Shown here: one piece after another, positions 22,950-35,500 of the stretch
Numbering within the stretch: position 1 is the stretch's first letter
Layout of the letters: the number at the start of each line of letters is the position of its first letter
Assembly (NCBI GenBank): GCA_030267565.1
Contig: BRXU01000003.1
Location: 3,924,001-3,988,000 of the forward strand
Source of the DNA: Pleodorina starrii
Taxonomy: Eukaryota; Chlorophyta; Chlorophyceae; Chlamydomonadales; Volvocaceae
Direction: 5' to 3'
DNA length: 64,000 nt
Position numbers and translations under genes: made by a program
The notes under the pieces: generated by a model
What the model was told of the DNA's origin: nothing
The model's input: the letters and a program-made list of their open reading frames with translations, nothing else
Database searches by the model: none

Positions 22950-25900
22950 CTACCCGTCTGCCACCCCCGAGATGAGACTGGCCAGGGCCTCGAGCCCCAT
23001 CCAAGCCGTGCCCGCCTCTCCCTCTCCGCCGGACAGCTCCAGCGCACGCCTGCCAGTAGTGGGGCCCGGCAGGCCGCTGCCGGCGGCGGCAGATGCCCCC
23101 GTGTAGCTGTAGCTTCCCAGGTACCCCGACGACAGCGGCGAGCAGCCCTTGGAGTTGACTGTGCTGCCGTCCCATACCTGCATCACGGAAGCGTTTGAGG
23201 GGTGGGGGCCATGTCTCGGTACCTTGGCTCAATCTAGAGCCCACCGTAACACCTGGGTTCGCTCGGGTACGCTCGGTAAAAAGCACGGTATCGCGAGGTT
23301 CGCCGCATCCTGGCTGCTGGTCATGGCGTCCGCTCCTAGCTGGTCATCGAGCTTCAATTTTCTCGGCTTCTAATCCCTGTCGCGCTTTAACTTTCTTTTT
23401 GGCTGTTGTCCCTGTCCACGTCCCTGTCCACGTCCCTGTCCCTGTCCCTGTCCACGTCCCTGTCCCTGTCGCACCTTAGCGACCCGCAGCACTAGCTGGG
23501 TCCCCAGGTAGGCGGTGAGGGTGACGTTCAGGCGGCCGGCCTGGAACCAGCGCACACACACGTCGTACTGCGTGGGGCTGGGCTCCACGCCGGTCAGACC
23601 CGTGGGCCAGTACACGGCCTGCGGTGAGGCGGGGGGAGGGGGGTGAGGGGGTGAGCGGAACGCGGAAAGGGGGCGAGGGCGGGGGCGCGGGGCGCAGGAC
23701 AGTCATTGGGTTATGGTTGTGGAAGAAGCGACGAGCGCCTCAGGTAGCGCCGGGTCAAGTGCGTGAGGGCTAAAGGGGGGCGATTACTACCACGAAGCGT
23801 CTGAAGAGAGGTTTCCCTAAGGTACGAGAAAGATGATCCGGTCGTTGAGAACGTCATGTCATTCGCCCACATGGCAAGTAACAGGTAACCATCAACCATA
23901 TAACCAACCAACCAACCAACCGATCCAACCAACCCGTCCAAATCATCAACCATTCAAATCGTTCTTACCTCGCTGTTGGTCGGCACCAGGATGCGCATGT
24001 TGTCGCCGCCGTGTACGGCGCCGGCAACGAAACGCGAGTACGGAGACAGCTCGTACACCTCCCCAGCCCAGCGCCAAGCCACCACCAGGTCCCAGTCAAC
24101 GAGGGGCCTCGCCAGCCCTGCTTGGGGGCCAACAGGAAGCTTGGAGATCAGTCCAGTTCACGCATTACGCGTCATGTAATGTTATCTCATGCCAAGCGAC
24201 GCCACCTGACGACGTCACGTCAAGTCACACCTCACGTGGCGTCACGTCTCACGTGGCGTGGCGTCGGCTATATCTGCAAAGTGGCGTCGGCTTTCATCTT
24301 CAACCACCTCGCCTCGCCTCGCCTCACCTCACCTCATCCTCAGCGGCACCCAATAGCGGCCCCGCCCCCACAGCGGCCCCTCCCCCTCCCCCCGCGATCC
24401 ACACGCCCCCGCGCAGCAGGCCCTTGCAAAATCAACCACCTTTCGGCGAGACGCATGCTACCGTAGACGACGCACCTGCCGCAGTCGCGTTGACGGCGCT
24501 CCACTGCGCCAAGAAATACAGACCAAACGCGGGCGACGGCGCGGGCGTGGTGTAGCAGCTCGAATAGCTGCCGTCGTCAGGCAGGTTCCGGGTGCCGCCC
24601 ACCCAGTAGCTGTCGATGTATCCCATGGCTCCTGGGGCACACGTGTCCGACCATTCGAACGTCGTGTCGATCGTCTTCGACGACGTCGTGACTCGACCGT
24701 CCTGGAACACGGAAAGCGTCACGAGCGCCATCGGTTTGGGGTTGCCGAACCAGCGGACGCAAACGTGGAAGGTGTTGGTGGGCGGCAGCGAGACGCCTGC
24801 CGGCCAGAACACCGTCTCAAAGGTGCTGCCGTTGCTGCGCAGGTTATCGCCGCCGTAGACGCCGCCGCCGGCGGTGAGGACGGAGCTGCCGAGTGAGAAG
24901 GAGACGTTGCCGACGCTCCAGGCGACGACGATGTCATAGTCGTACGGCTTGGTCAGCCGACCTGGAGGCGGTCCATACGAACAAGACGTACGACAAAAGT
25001 TGTTTGGACATGCAAAGCAAAGCCATCAACCAGGAAACCTTAAAATCTTATAACTGCTGTTTGTAGCCGTCAGGGCTATTTTGTGATTGTAATGTATTAG
25101 GATTAGCGACGACAGGATTGCCGGCTGCATCGACCAAGCAGCACTTTTGGCGTACAGTATCACATTGCACACCTCCCGTCAGACGACACAGCGGGCTTTG
25201 CGGATCTGCTATTTTGCGTGTTAGCCTCCTTTCTCCAAGAGCGCGTCCAGCGCGTATGTTTTTCAGACGTCATGTGCTCTGAGTGCTCTTCGGCGCGCAC
25301 CTTTCACGCCCGACAGGCTTGTCCAGTCGGTACGGAAGAGCAGAGTGTGCGAGTACGACGGTTGCGGCGCCGGCGGGCTTGGCGGCGCCGGCGGCGGCGC
25401 CGGCGCCGACGGGTCGTACGTTCCCAGGTACCCCGCCGACGCGGGGCTGCATGCCGACGTGTCCGCCGGCTTGGTGGTGTCGAACAGCTTGGTCATCGGC
25501 GCCGAAACCACATACCCTTGGAACACCGTCATCACCACGCGCATGGTGGGCGTCTGTGAGTAGCGCCAGGCGATGCAGACGTGGAAGGCCGTCGGCGGCG
25601 GTACGACACCTGCCTGGAAGTAGACGAGCTCGTACTGGGTGCCGTAGAAGGTATTGTCGCCGCCGTACACGGCCCCCGTGGCTGCTGTCACGTTGTTGGT
25701 GCTGCTGCCGTCGGCGTTGGCGCTCTGCGTGGTGCTGGTGGTGGTGGCCCAGCGACCCATCGTGTAGTTTGCCCCGGCCCAGGTCCAGGACACGATGATG
25801 TCCAGGTCGTCGGGTGCGGGGCCGAAGCTGTCGTCGCCGTAGCCGTTGTGCTCGGCCAGATAATCGTAGTCGTTGGGGTTGTACTTGCCTGGAAAGCATG

Positions 25901-27859
25901 TATGTGCGCGTGGGTGTATGTGTGGGCGTGTGGGCGAGGCGGCACTGGCGCGCACGGTGGACCTGTGGTGCTGTGTTTACGGTAGTGCGTGCGTGGCGTG
26001 TGTTGGTTAGGACCGCGCTGGATTGGTGTTGGTTGTTGGGCGGCGAAAGGTCCAACGGTAACAATCTTGGAGTTTGTGACCGCTTCGTTCCGGCCGCTTT
26101 CGGCCGCTTTCGACCGCTTCGTTCCGGCCGCTTTCGGCCCGCTTTCCGTGGTGATGGTGGCGGTGGTGGTTTTTGTGGTTAGGGTACTACCTGTTCAGAA
26201 CACACCTTTTGTATCTAAGCATTGTCGCATTGGCCTAGCAATGTCGTAGCAGGCCAAGCAACATGTAGCTCAGCAATGGAGGGCGTGCGTAGCGTGTCTG
26301 ATGCGGCGCCGGCGCCGGCGGACCGACCGACCCACACAGCAAAACAGAACTCACAACGCAGCGAGTGTCGCCGGAGTGTCGTACCTCCAGTCGGGTACCA
26401 GTCCGTACGGAAGACCAGGCTGTACGGGTACCACTGCTGCTGGGGGCCTTGCTGACTGGGCGAGGGCGGCGGCGGCGGCGAGGGCGGCAGCACGCGGCCC
26501 GCCCCGCCCGCCACCGGACTTCGCAGCTCCAGCGCCTGATCGGCGTCATCGCTGTTGCAGGCGTACAGGCCAAGGAAGGCGCCGAAGGTCTGGCGCAGGC
26601 AGCGCGGGGTGCTGCCCGTGGAGCGCAGCGCAAAGCCCACCACCAACTGGTAGAACGACCTACGCAACGAATGTGCGCAGCACACGACCAGGCAACGCAG
26701 AAATACAGGAGGGAACGCTGAAATAGGGTACAGGAGGGAACGCTGAAATACAGGAGGGAGCGCTGGTCCCATGTTTTGGCATGCGTGCAAAGTAGGTTGG
26801 GAAATAGAACCGATACGAGTAAGACGGTCATTGTCTTGCGGAGTGGCCCCAAAGCCCAATGGCTTATGCGCGCGGGCGTGACAAGGGCAGCGCTGGCAGA
26901 GGCAGCGGCAGGGCGGGACGGAGACGAACGGAGCATCTCGAAACGAGGCGCTTTGGAAATAACAGGGCTTTAGGGTAACCCATCGTCTGTGTCGCTCTCC
27001 AGGGCTCTTCATAGTGAGAGCGCTTTTGTTTGCTGTCCGGGTGGCCCAGCGCAGGGCAGGCACTGGTAGGTGTCGGCATCGGCAGTGGGTGCGGGAAACA
27101 TGCGGGAAACAAGCGGGAAACGCAACCCTCAATGCACAAACACCCACACACCCGTCCTGAGAGGGACTCTTGAACAGGCCGATCTTCTGGCCGAGGTCGG
27201 ATGCGTTGCACGGCGCCAGTACGGCACGGGTTCCGGAGCTGTTGGCTGGCAAGGTCAGGCAGCGTCCCGCCGGGTCGCGCACAGTGTACAGGAAGCCGCT
27301 GTCCGACAGCAGCTTGGGCCCGATGGAGGAATCCCCTGCTCGGCCAGCGGGGACGACACCGCACACACACACACAGACACATCCCGGTGTTCATCACTCG
27401 TGGAAGGGCACTTGGTGGGTGAGAAAAGAAAGAAAGCAGAGACAAGCTACATGGTGTTTGAGATGCGTGCGCGTGTGTGCTCCGTCCGTTCCGTGGGCTA
27501 ATGCTCGCGACCGTGGGGCGGGGCAAAGTCGGTTGGTTCCAAGTCGGGCACTGGAACTGGAACTGTGGAACAGCAACAGTGTGCTCGCCCGGCATCAACC
27601 ATCCACCGGGAAGGGAGGCCTGCTGGAGTTGGTGCTGTGACCGCAGGTAACAAGGAGCAGGTACCCACCAACGCTAGCTCGTACATACACATACACATAC
27701 ACATATACGCATACTCCCACCTGGGGGAGCCCGCTCTTCCACCAGGGTGAATACGGCACTGGACGAGCTGCACGCGCCGTTGGTGACCAGGGAGGCGTTG
27801 CTGGAGGCGCTCACGCTCAGACAGCCGCCCCCAGGCAGCCGCATCGTGACTTGCGTGTC
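22950..27859 (-). other. Subtilase exons 22-29 (lectin-like trefoil and three tandem C-terminal domains)
   Basis: Exons: 27721-27859, 27152-27335, 26385-26659, 25301-25888, 24476-24961, 23969-24117, 23475-23618, 22950-23177. The first three encode a beta-trefoil-like unit with spaced Cys and Leu (GGGCLSVSASSNASLV, DPAGRCLTLPANSSGTRAVL, FLGLYACNSDDADQALEL). Then come three repeats, each with an aromatic FRTDW-type start, a D-x-D-hydrophobic-V-x-W strand (DLDIIVSW, DYDIVVAW, DWDLVVAW), V-[YH]-GGDN (AVYGGDN, GVYGGDN, AVHGGDN), a [FY]-[HD]-VC-x-x-W strand (FHVCIAW, FHVCVRW, YDVCVRW) and a closing C-x-P...GY. Pro-rich linkers separate the units. Alternative acceptors one codon apart exist for exon 23. 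Confidence 0.85.
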
Positions 27860-29472
27860 CTGCACGCACGCACACACGCATGCGGCACGCATACCTCAAG
27901 TGACAGGAAGTCAGTAACACGTCCTAGCCGCAACTATGGTGCATGCATGGTCTACACAATTTGCCAGCCAAACAACTGACCAACGAAATACCGGCTAGAT
28001 ACCGGCTAGATTCTGTGCAGATAGTAGATCAAAAGGTTAACAGCTGGAGCGATGCTCGCTCCGTTCCGTCCAGCAGGCCCTGTAAATCCTTAGCCGCTCG
28101 CTCATGCACGCCCACGCACCAAAAGGAAGCGCGGCGGGCGGGCGTAGGCGGGGTTGAGCAGCGTCCTGAGGGTGCCGTTGAAGTGGCCGACCACGATGAC
28201 CGACCAGCGCTGCGGCAGCGCCGCGTCGGCGCCGGTGAGCAGCTTCGAGCGAATGTTGCGTCCCTGCACCACCAGCGTGACCTCATCGTGCGGCTTGAGG
28301 CCGAACAACTCCACTCTCTCCACATTGTTGGTGTTGTCTGCGGCGGGCTCGTCCATCACCGGGTAGGAACGAACAAGTTAATCGATCAGCAGCAGGGAAG
28401 CACCGCATCTGTTCTGGGTACGGCTTATCACGTGCACATGTGCTTCGCACGGCGGGCGCAGGTATGCAACATGCGGTGATGCATTATCCCTATGCTACGT
28501 AGCTCCATGCCGCCGAGCGATAACCGCCTGCCTCACCGATGCGAGTGCGCGTGAAGCTGCTGCCGTTGATCAGGTAACCAAAGTCCAGATCGTTGATCAG
28601 GTTCTTCTTGGCGGCACCACTGCCCGGGAAGTCGTGCCACACGAGCGCCGCCAGGATTGGCCTATACACGGGGGGGGGGCAGCAGGCAGGTCAGAGGCGG
28701 CGGGTGCGTGGCTGCTGGTCAGAGGAGGCGCGCGGGCGTGCACATGTATGTCGTACAGTACACGCTCACCATATATGCACACGCATTCACGCAACCTGCT
28801 GCTGGGGATGGACACACAGCCGCATGCACGTTTAGACCGTTTGGCGCCATCAGCCTATCGCACGCGCGCACCCGGTGCCTGTTGCCTCGATGCCCGGCAG
28901 GTAGATCCATTCACCGGAGTCAATGACGCCGAAGTCGGCGATGGACACCCGGAACAACGGGTGGGTGAGACCGGGCAGAGGCAGAGTCCCACTGAGGTCC
29001 AGGCGGCCCCAACCCTGCGGCCGGCATATGTTCAGACATTATGTGGAGTGGCATGAGGGCATCGGCGTGCGGTGAGGACATTGGCGTCGTACGGTAATCC
29101 ACGACACGCTGCGGCTCTTTCTGCGTTGGTGATGCCTAGCCTATCAACAGCAGCGATGGGCACATATACATTTCATGCCAAGGAATGGTGGTGCGTGCAA
29201 GTAAGGTAATGGTTGCGGCACTTGGATGGTGTGGTAAGTGCAATGATGGTGGGGGTACTGCTGCCTGTGGTGGGGGTGCTGCTGCCGTGATCGGTGCTCT
29301 GCGGTGATTGGGGTACTGCGGTTATTGGAATGCTGCAATGGTGAATGAACTGCATGGGTTGGGCGGGGAAACTGCATTGGGGTTGGTTTTGGATTCGATT
29401 GGCGTACTGGCGGCATTGGTTCGGTTCGGTTCATAGGATACCTACCGGCGGTAGGTCGATCTAGGGCGCAAC

Positions 29473-29520
<48 letters not shown>

Positions 29521-32500
29521 CGCACGCACGCACGCAGGTGCGGACGCGCTAACCTGGTAACCATCCGGCGCCGCTCCCAGGTTAAACCCGGCATTAGCCG
29601 CAAAGCCGCCCTGCGGGACGGAGTCCATTCGGCCGATGCAGTACGTAGGCAGCGGTGATGGGAACGCGGGCACACCAGTGGGGGGAGATACTGATACAGT
29701 TACGTTTAAGGGTCGCTTTGCGCTCCAAATCATGCAGATGATCCAACCAGGACTTGTAATGATGAGGCCCGCCGCGCGCCCTGTACTAAACAGCAGCACG
29801 CCGGAGGTAGGAAAGCTGCTGTTTCAAGCCGAAACGGCGAATGTGCAAACGCATGGGGAGGGTGCGTGGGTTCGATACCAGTATGTCTACCCTGCTGCTA
29901 CCAAACAAGGCAGAAAGCAGCCGCAAGGGTGAGGCCTGAGGCATGGTCCGCGCTGTCTCGGTGGACTTCGTTCGTTTGTGCGGTCGCCAGGCCATCCATT
30001 CCGTCGCCCCTATTTGCACCTGCTCCCGTGTGTGCGCCCAGACAGGCGCCCAAAGCATGTCGATTTGCGCGCGAGGAAGCAGCGGCGCGGCCTGCCTGCA
30101 GCCAGTGACTACCGGTACACACCGCGACGGCGGCGGGTGCGTGTGCTTACCTCAAGCGACCTGGCTCCAACAATCGCTGCCGCCTGCACATTCATGCATG
30201 GAAGCATGAGATCGGTGCGAAGTCCGGAGGAAAGCATTGTCAACGAAATAGCAGGAGCGAGCGCAGCGCATGGCAGCAGCGAGGTACGAACAGAGATGCA
30301 TGAGGGCTCCGTGCTGTGTGCGGAAATAAATGCGGGTGCCCATGTGCGTATGTCGGATGAGGAAATGTGCGCAAAATTCGCACAATCATGCATTGTGATG
30401 GGATCTCGATTCCGTGTTGACGAACACATGGACCCATGGGTCCTTCGTTGCTCGCACACGCACCCCGTCGCACCTTTAGGAGCATGCCCGATGGCTCGAA
30501 GCCAACGGAGGCCACATCGCCGGGCGCCCCGGTCGGGTAGTAGCCGTCCCTGCAGGCACGTTCATGCGCGCACGTCCAGTATATGGCGCCGACTTAGTGG
30601 CTGGGGCCAGCAGCAATACAAGCTACGGTAGCAGTTATGAGGACAGCAATCATGCATGGGGGCCAGAAAACGAGCAGCAGGCATAGCCTTCTTTGCACCG
30701 GTGAGACGCCATCGACGCACATGCTGACTGCCGTCCTGCCGTACCTGAAGTACTGACGTACCAGCGCGAGGTGGCCTGCCACCAGGGGCGTCGCCATCGA
30801 GGTGCCCTGCAGCAGCAGCAGCGTACCGGTATCAGGGACGCAGCGGGTTAGAGGCATATGTACTGTCACCGCCGTCATTCTTACAACAGCATGAAGCGGG
30901 ACGTTTGATTTCGGGGCCCCAAGCACGCAGTTCTCTGCATCTCGAGCCCAGCACCGTCACACACGTTTCCCTCAAGTCAAGCCCGTGCCTGCCCTTTGCA
31001 AATCCCCGGAAAGGGCGGCTGCTTGGTGTTTTCCGTTACTTCTAAACACGCCTGCCAGGCGACGACCGGCCAATCAAGCAAGCAGATACGGTTCCCGCGC
31101 AGCTCCGAACCATCACCACAGCAGCTGTCCCTAGCTATAACCGGACCCGCTCGCCGGTCTGCAGCCGCCCCGTCCATCCAACGTGTTCGAAGAGCGCACG
31201 TGCTCAACGCACCTGCATTTGAGTCGTGGAGCTCGAACAAGTGTCACCTGCAGGGCCGGGGGCCGGGGGCCGGCGGCGGGTAATGATTATTAAAATCGCG
31301 GTGATTGAATGGAGGCGGCGTTGACGAACGGACCCACAAACGCGGCTTAAGAAAGAAGATGCCGCAGCAAAGGGACGGAGAACGGGGCCCGGTGGGCGAC
31401 GCGACCACACAGTTATGGGGGGAACACATGGTACAGTGCGTACTTGCTTGCTTGACGGTTTCCCCCACGGGTTCACGGGCTCCGGCCTATACGTGGATAA
31501 CCCTTTCCCCTCCCCTCCAGGCATTCCACGTTACCCGCGCGCGGGACTCACTGGTGGTGTCGGGAGTGATGCCGGCGGCCGACAAGGCGGACTCCACCAT
31601 GCCGCCCGGGGCGACCAGGTCGGGCTTAATGCGGCCGTCCGTGAAGGGCCCGTAGCTTGAGAAGTAGGCCACGCTGTCGGTACCCAAGTTGATGTCGGGC
31701 TGCGATTGGACAGCGCGAGAATGAACAGCGCGGGAGTGGCCGGGTTCGTTGCCGCCAGTACGACTGTAAATGTTATCCTTCTTTATTCGTCTGTCAGTCA
31801 GGGTCAGTCTGTCTGTAAGTCCGCTCGTCAGTTCGTTAGTTTGTTTGTTTGTTACCAGGGACGGCGCGACGCGAGGCGTTAGCAAGAGCGCAGCGGGGCA
31901 GCAAACTCCCTGCTAACAGTACTGTGCACGGATGTTCGCGCCGAGCACGCATGGTACGGCATCAAGACATCCAGTCGAGCTAGCGAGACACCGCGGTGAC
32001 GTACGGTGATGGGTTCACCGCCGAGAGTCCACTGCATGCTTAGCAGTGGTGTATGCACCGCCCCTATCTGACATACCGACAATTCCTCCGCCCGCATCTA
32101 TCACAGCTTGCGCGGGCGCAAAGCAAGGGAATGCCGTACCATTTACCATGCCGTACTTACGTAGTACAGGAAGATCATGTGGGGGTTGGTGATGCCCAGG
32201 CTGCTGTTGGTCAGCAATGAGGCGGTGGCCAGGCCCGACGCCTGCAGCAGTGCGCGAACATTTTTGGGAGTTCATCAATCATGTATTCGTATTACCAGTC
32301 AAGGCAGGACCAAGCGCGTGGGGAGGTGCGTTAGCAGTTAGCCCTTGCACACCGGGACACGCATGGCAATCATGCATGTCCTGAGTTTCAAGCTACCTTA
32401 CATCCTCGCTTCAATCAACATCTTCATATTATACCTTTTTAAACCCATCACGTGTAATCAACAGAAACAAACAAGTACGACGCTGCAAAGCGCACAGGTT

Positions 32501-35500
32501 CCTAATATCAAGTAAGTTCCCAACCGATCGACGCACCCTACCCGCGTGATGACGCCGTAGATGACCCGTGGGTCGCTGACGTCCGGGATCTCCTGAGAGC
32601 CGTCCAGGAAGTTGGTGTTGGCGGCGATAAACAATACGGCGGCCGCGCCGGCGGCGCGTGCGTTGGCAACGCGTGTATCCGCCGTACAAGTGGGGCTGGT
32701 GCCGTACAGATCCACCAGCGCCACGGCGCCGCTGTAGTTGCCGACCAGCGGGCTGCAGGCGTTGAGGGGGGCCGCCACCCGGAGCGGCACCTCCTGCAAA
32801 CACACGCACGCACGCACGCACGCAAGATAGGACGAGGTAGGCGTGTGAGCTGAGTACAGAAGGCCAGTTTATGTTGCTGTTAGGCGATTGTACCAGTAAT
32901 GTACTTCGATGTTGGACCTCGTCCCTACCTCCCGCACCGGGAGACACGCACCCAGCCCAAGGTTGTGGTTGTAACAGGAACTAGGTTAAATGAGGCTCGA
33001 GGTAATGAGCATGGAGTGTTGATGAGTGTTGATGAGGCCGCTCTCAGGAGGCGGTGATATTCATTTTAGCCTTGCGTCGCGTTCGGCCGGACCAGCCAGA
33101 GCATCATGTAGAGGGGGCTTTAGAGGCTTGCTGTGAACCGCGGCCAGCAACGTCTTTGCGCTCGCCCATTCATTACCTTGTTGTTGAGTAGACTTCTCCA
33201 GTAGAAATCGCTGGTCCCAAGATAAGGCCACATCTGTGATGCGGCCCCCGGGGGCGACAGAGGGACGAATGCGCGGGACGAGTGGCGTAAGTGTCAGATT
33301 GGGTACGGTGGACCGACGACGAGCGTATGTTCGTACATACGGCATGTTGCCGCTGACGCGAGGTTTATGATGGCAAAGTTATCGAAGTAGTCAACGTACG
33401 ACAAGAGCGAGGTCGGCCATCAGCTGCATGTCCTGCCGTGAGTCTTCTACGCGCCGATCGTACATGCCGTACACACACGCCCTCCCGTTGCCGTATTTGT
33501 ACATCCGCACACATGCTTACCGCGGATGATTGCAGGGTTCCGCTTGCGTCGCGGTAGCGAATCAGGATTGCCATGTTGTATGTCGAGGCGGCCAAGTTCT
33601 TCGGGTGGTTGAGCGTCGCCCCGACTGACAGGACGTTCTGCAGGCGTGATGTAGGTGGAGGTGCGTGGGCGCCAGCGGAGTTTCAGGATGCGTTTGGAAG
33701 CATGGGTGATATTTGTTCCAGATATTTGTCCCGTAGGTGTCCCATTTGTCCCATGTTTATTTGTGGAATACCGGCCGCGCAAGCGAGTAAGGTATTTGTC
33801 CCAATCATTATTTGTGGAATACAGACCACGCACGTGGGTACATACCTTCGCTGTGGCGGGCGCCGTAACCGTGGCCATGTTGCCATTGTCACCTGCAGAC
33901 AAATATATACCAGAGTGTGTTATTAAGGAGCTGTATGTGGCAGCCGAGGACTCTGTTTTCGTCGATGCATTATTGAGGTACAGTATGTGATGCCAGTCCA
34001 TGTCTAGATAGGTACGAACGTCCGGCAGTCCCCGCAGCTCGCCGTTGCACGCCGGCCCCTGCCAGCACGTCCGTCCGTCCGCTGCTCTCAAGTCTCAACC
34101 GGTCATGTTGGCTTTTGCATTCTTACACATATGCGATGTATATATGCGCTACCAACGAAGCCGACATCCATTCAGTCGCCTAGATAGCTGCGTTCCCGGT
34201 TCCCGTTGCCCCGTTCCCCCACCCCCACTTCACCCTGCCCTACCGCGGGCACCTACCCCACGGTACGACAAAACACGCACGGCGGTACGCCCCATCCACT
34301 CACCGCTGTTACCCGTGGCGACGACGGAGAGGAAGTCGGGGTTACGCCAGGCGAAGGCGTCGAACTGCCGGCAGACTTCGCTGTACGTCACAGCCAGGGC
34401 GCCGTCGTACCCCCAGCTGGACGAGCTGACGCGCGCGCCCACCGCGTAGTGGTACTGCGGGACATCCATCCATCCGTCCACCCAGAGGCCCATCCATACA
34501 TGCATGCACGCATGCGTAAATGCATAAATGCATACACCAGCAGGGATTAAATCGTAATGCCCGTGCGTGCGTACGTGCGTGTGTGCGTGCGTGATGGGGC
34601 GGGCACACAAGCAACGATTGCAGGCGTGAGTCACCTACATACAGCCTAGTCCTCATGCTCATGCAGGCAGCAGGGGGGTAATAACAACGATGCCGCAGCG
34701 GGGCAGATGGAGGGCGGAGTGTATGGCAACGCACGCGGAACCACGCATTCAAAAAGGCGCAAACATCCACTTGCGGCCGTGCGTCCGGGGCAGGGTTAGC
34801 AAGCAAGTACCCCCGCTTCCGCTGGCTTGACCAGGTGGTAGTGTCGCAGCCTGATGCCAGGTGGGGACCCACCGGCAGGACTTTGTCATCGATGGGGAAT
34901 GGCACGTAGAGGCCGCCGTCTGCGGCCAAGTCGAAGAAGCTCAGTCGACCCTGGGGGGCGCTGCCGGTCCCTCGGGTGTTGGCGAAAGTGCCGTTGGCGG
35001 AGGCGGAGGCGCCCGCGATGCTGCCGGCGACGTGGCTGCCGTGGCCGTAGGGCTGGTCCCCGAACCACCGGGCGATGCCTGCCAACGGAACGGCAGGTCA
35101 AGGTGGAAGATGAAGGTTTTGAGCATGGGTTGTTGTGTGGCTAAGGACTATGCGTACACATGCTTGGTCCGTTGCTCCATTGATCATTACGTATACCGGT
35201 ACGGGGACGCAGCTCAATGTACGGTCGGCATGTGCGCACGTATTTGCGGTATCTAAGACAACAAATGGTAACAATGGTCAAGGTGCGGTACATTCGTACA
35301 TGTGCATGTGCGTACGAAAGGGTACGTACGTGCGTGCGTGCGTACCTGAGCTGATTGGCAACATGTACTGCACAACTTTGCGGTGATCCGGGAGGTACAG
35401 CCGCGGCGGCGAGCCGACGAACAGCGTCCGCAGGCTGCCGGGTCGCCATCGATCGTCAAGGAAGCTGCAGTGGCTCATGTCGAGGCCGCTGTCCTCAAGC

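Noticed and set aside
29461..29799. Minus frame with a cysteine run
   Set aside because: The run comes from the (CAACAG)n repeat in an intron. Splice sites at 29554 and 29610 bracket the true 57-nt exon in this frame.
33061..33345. Possible extra subtilase exon in the 32794-33520 gap
   Set aside because: No acceptor/donor pair keeps phase, and the flanking exons already join in phase, with the sequence running directly into the PA-like domain.
34342..35085. Long 247-codon frame as a single subtilase exon
   Set aside because: It reads through the intron after DDKVLP. Splicing to 34454 restores the conserved YHYAVGARVSSSSWG in phase.
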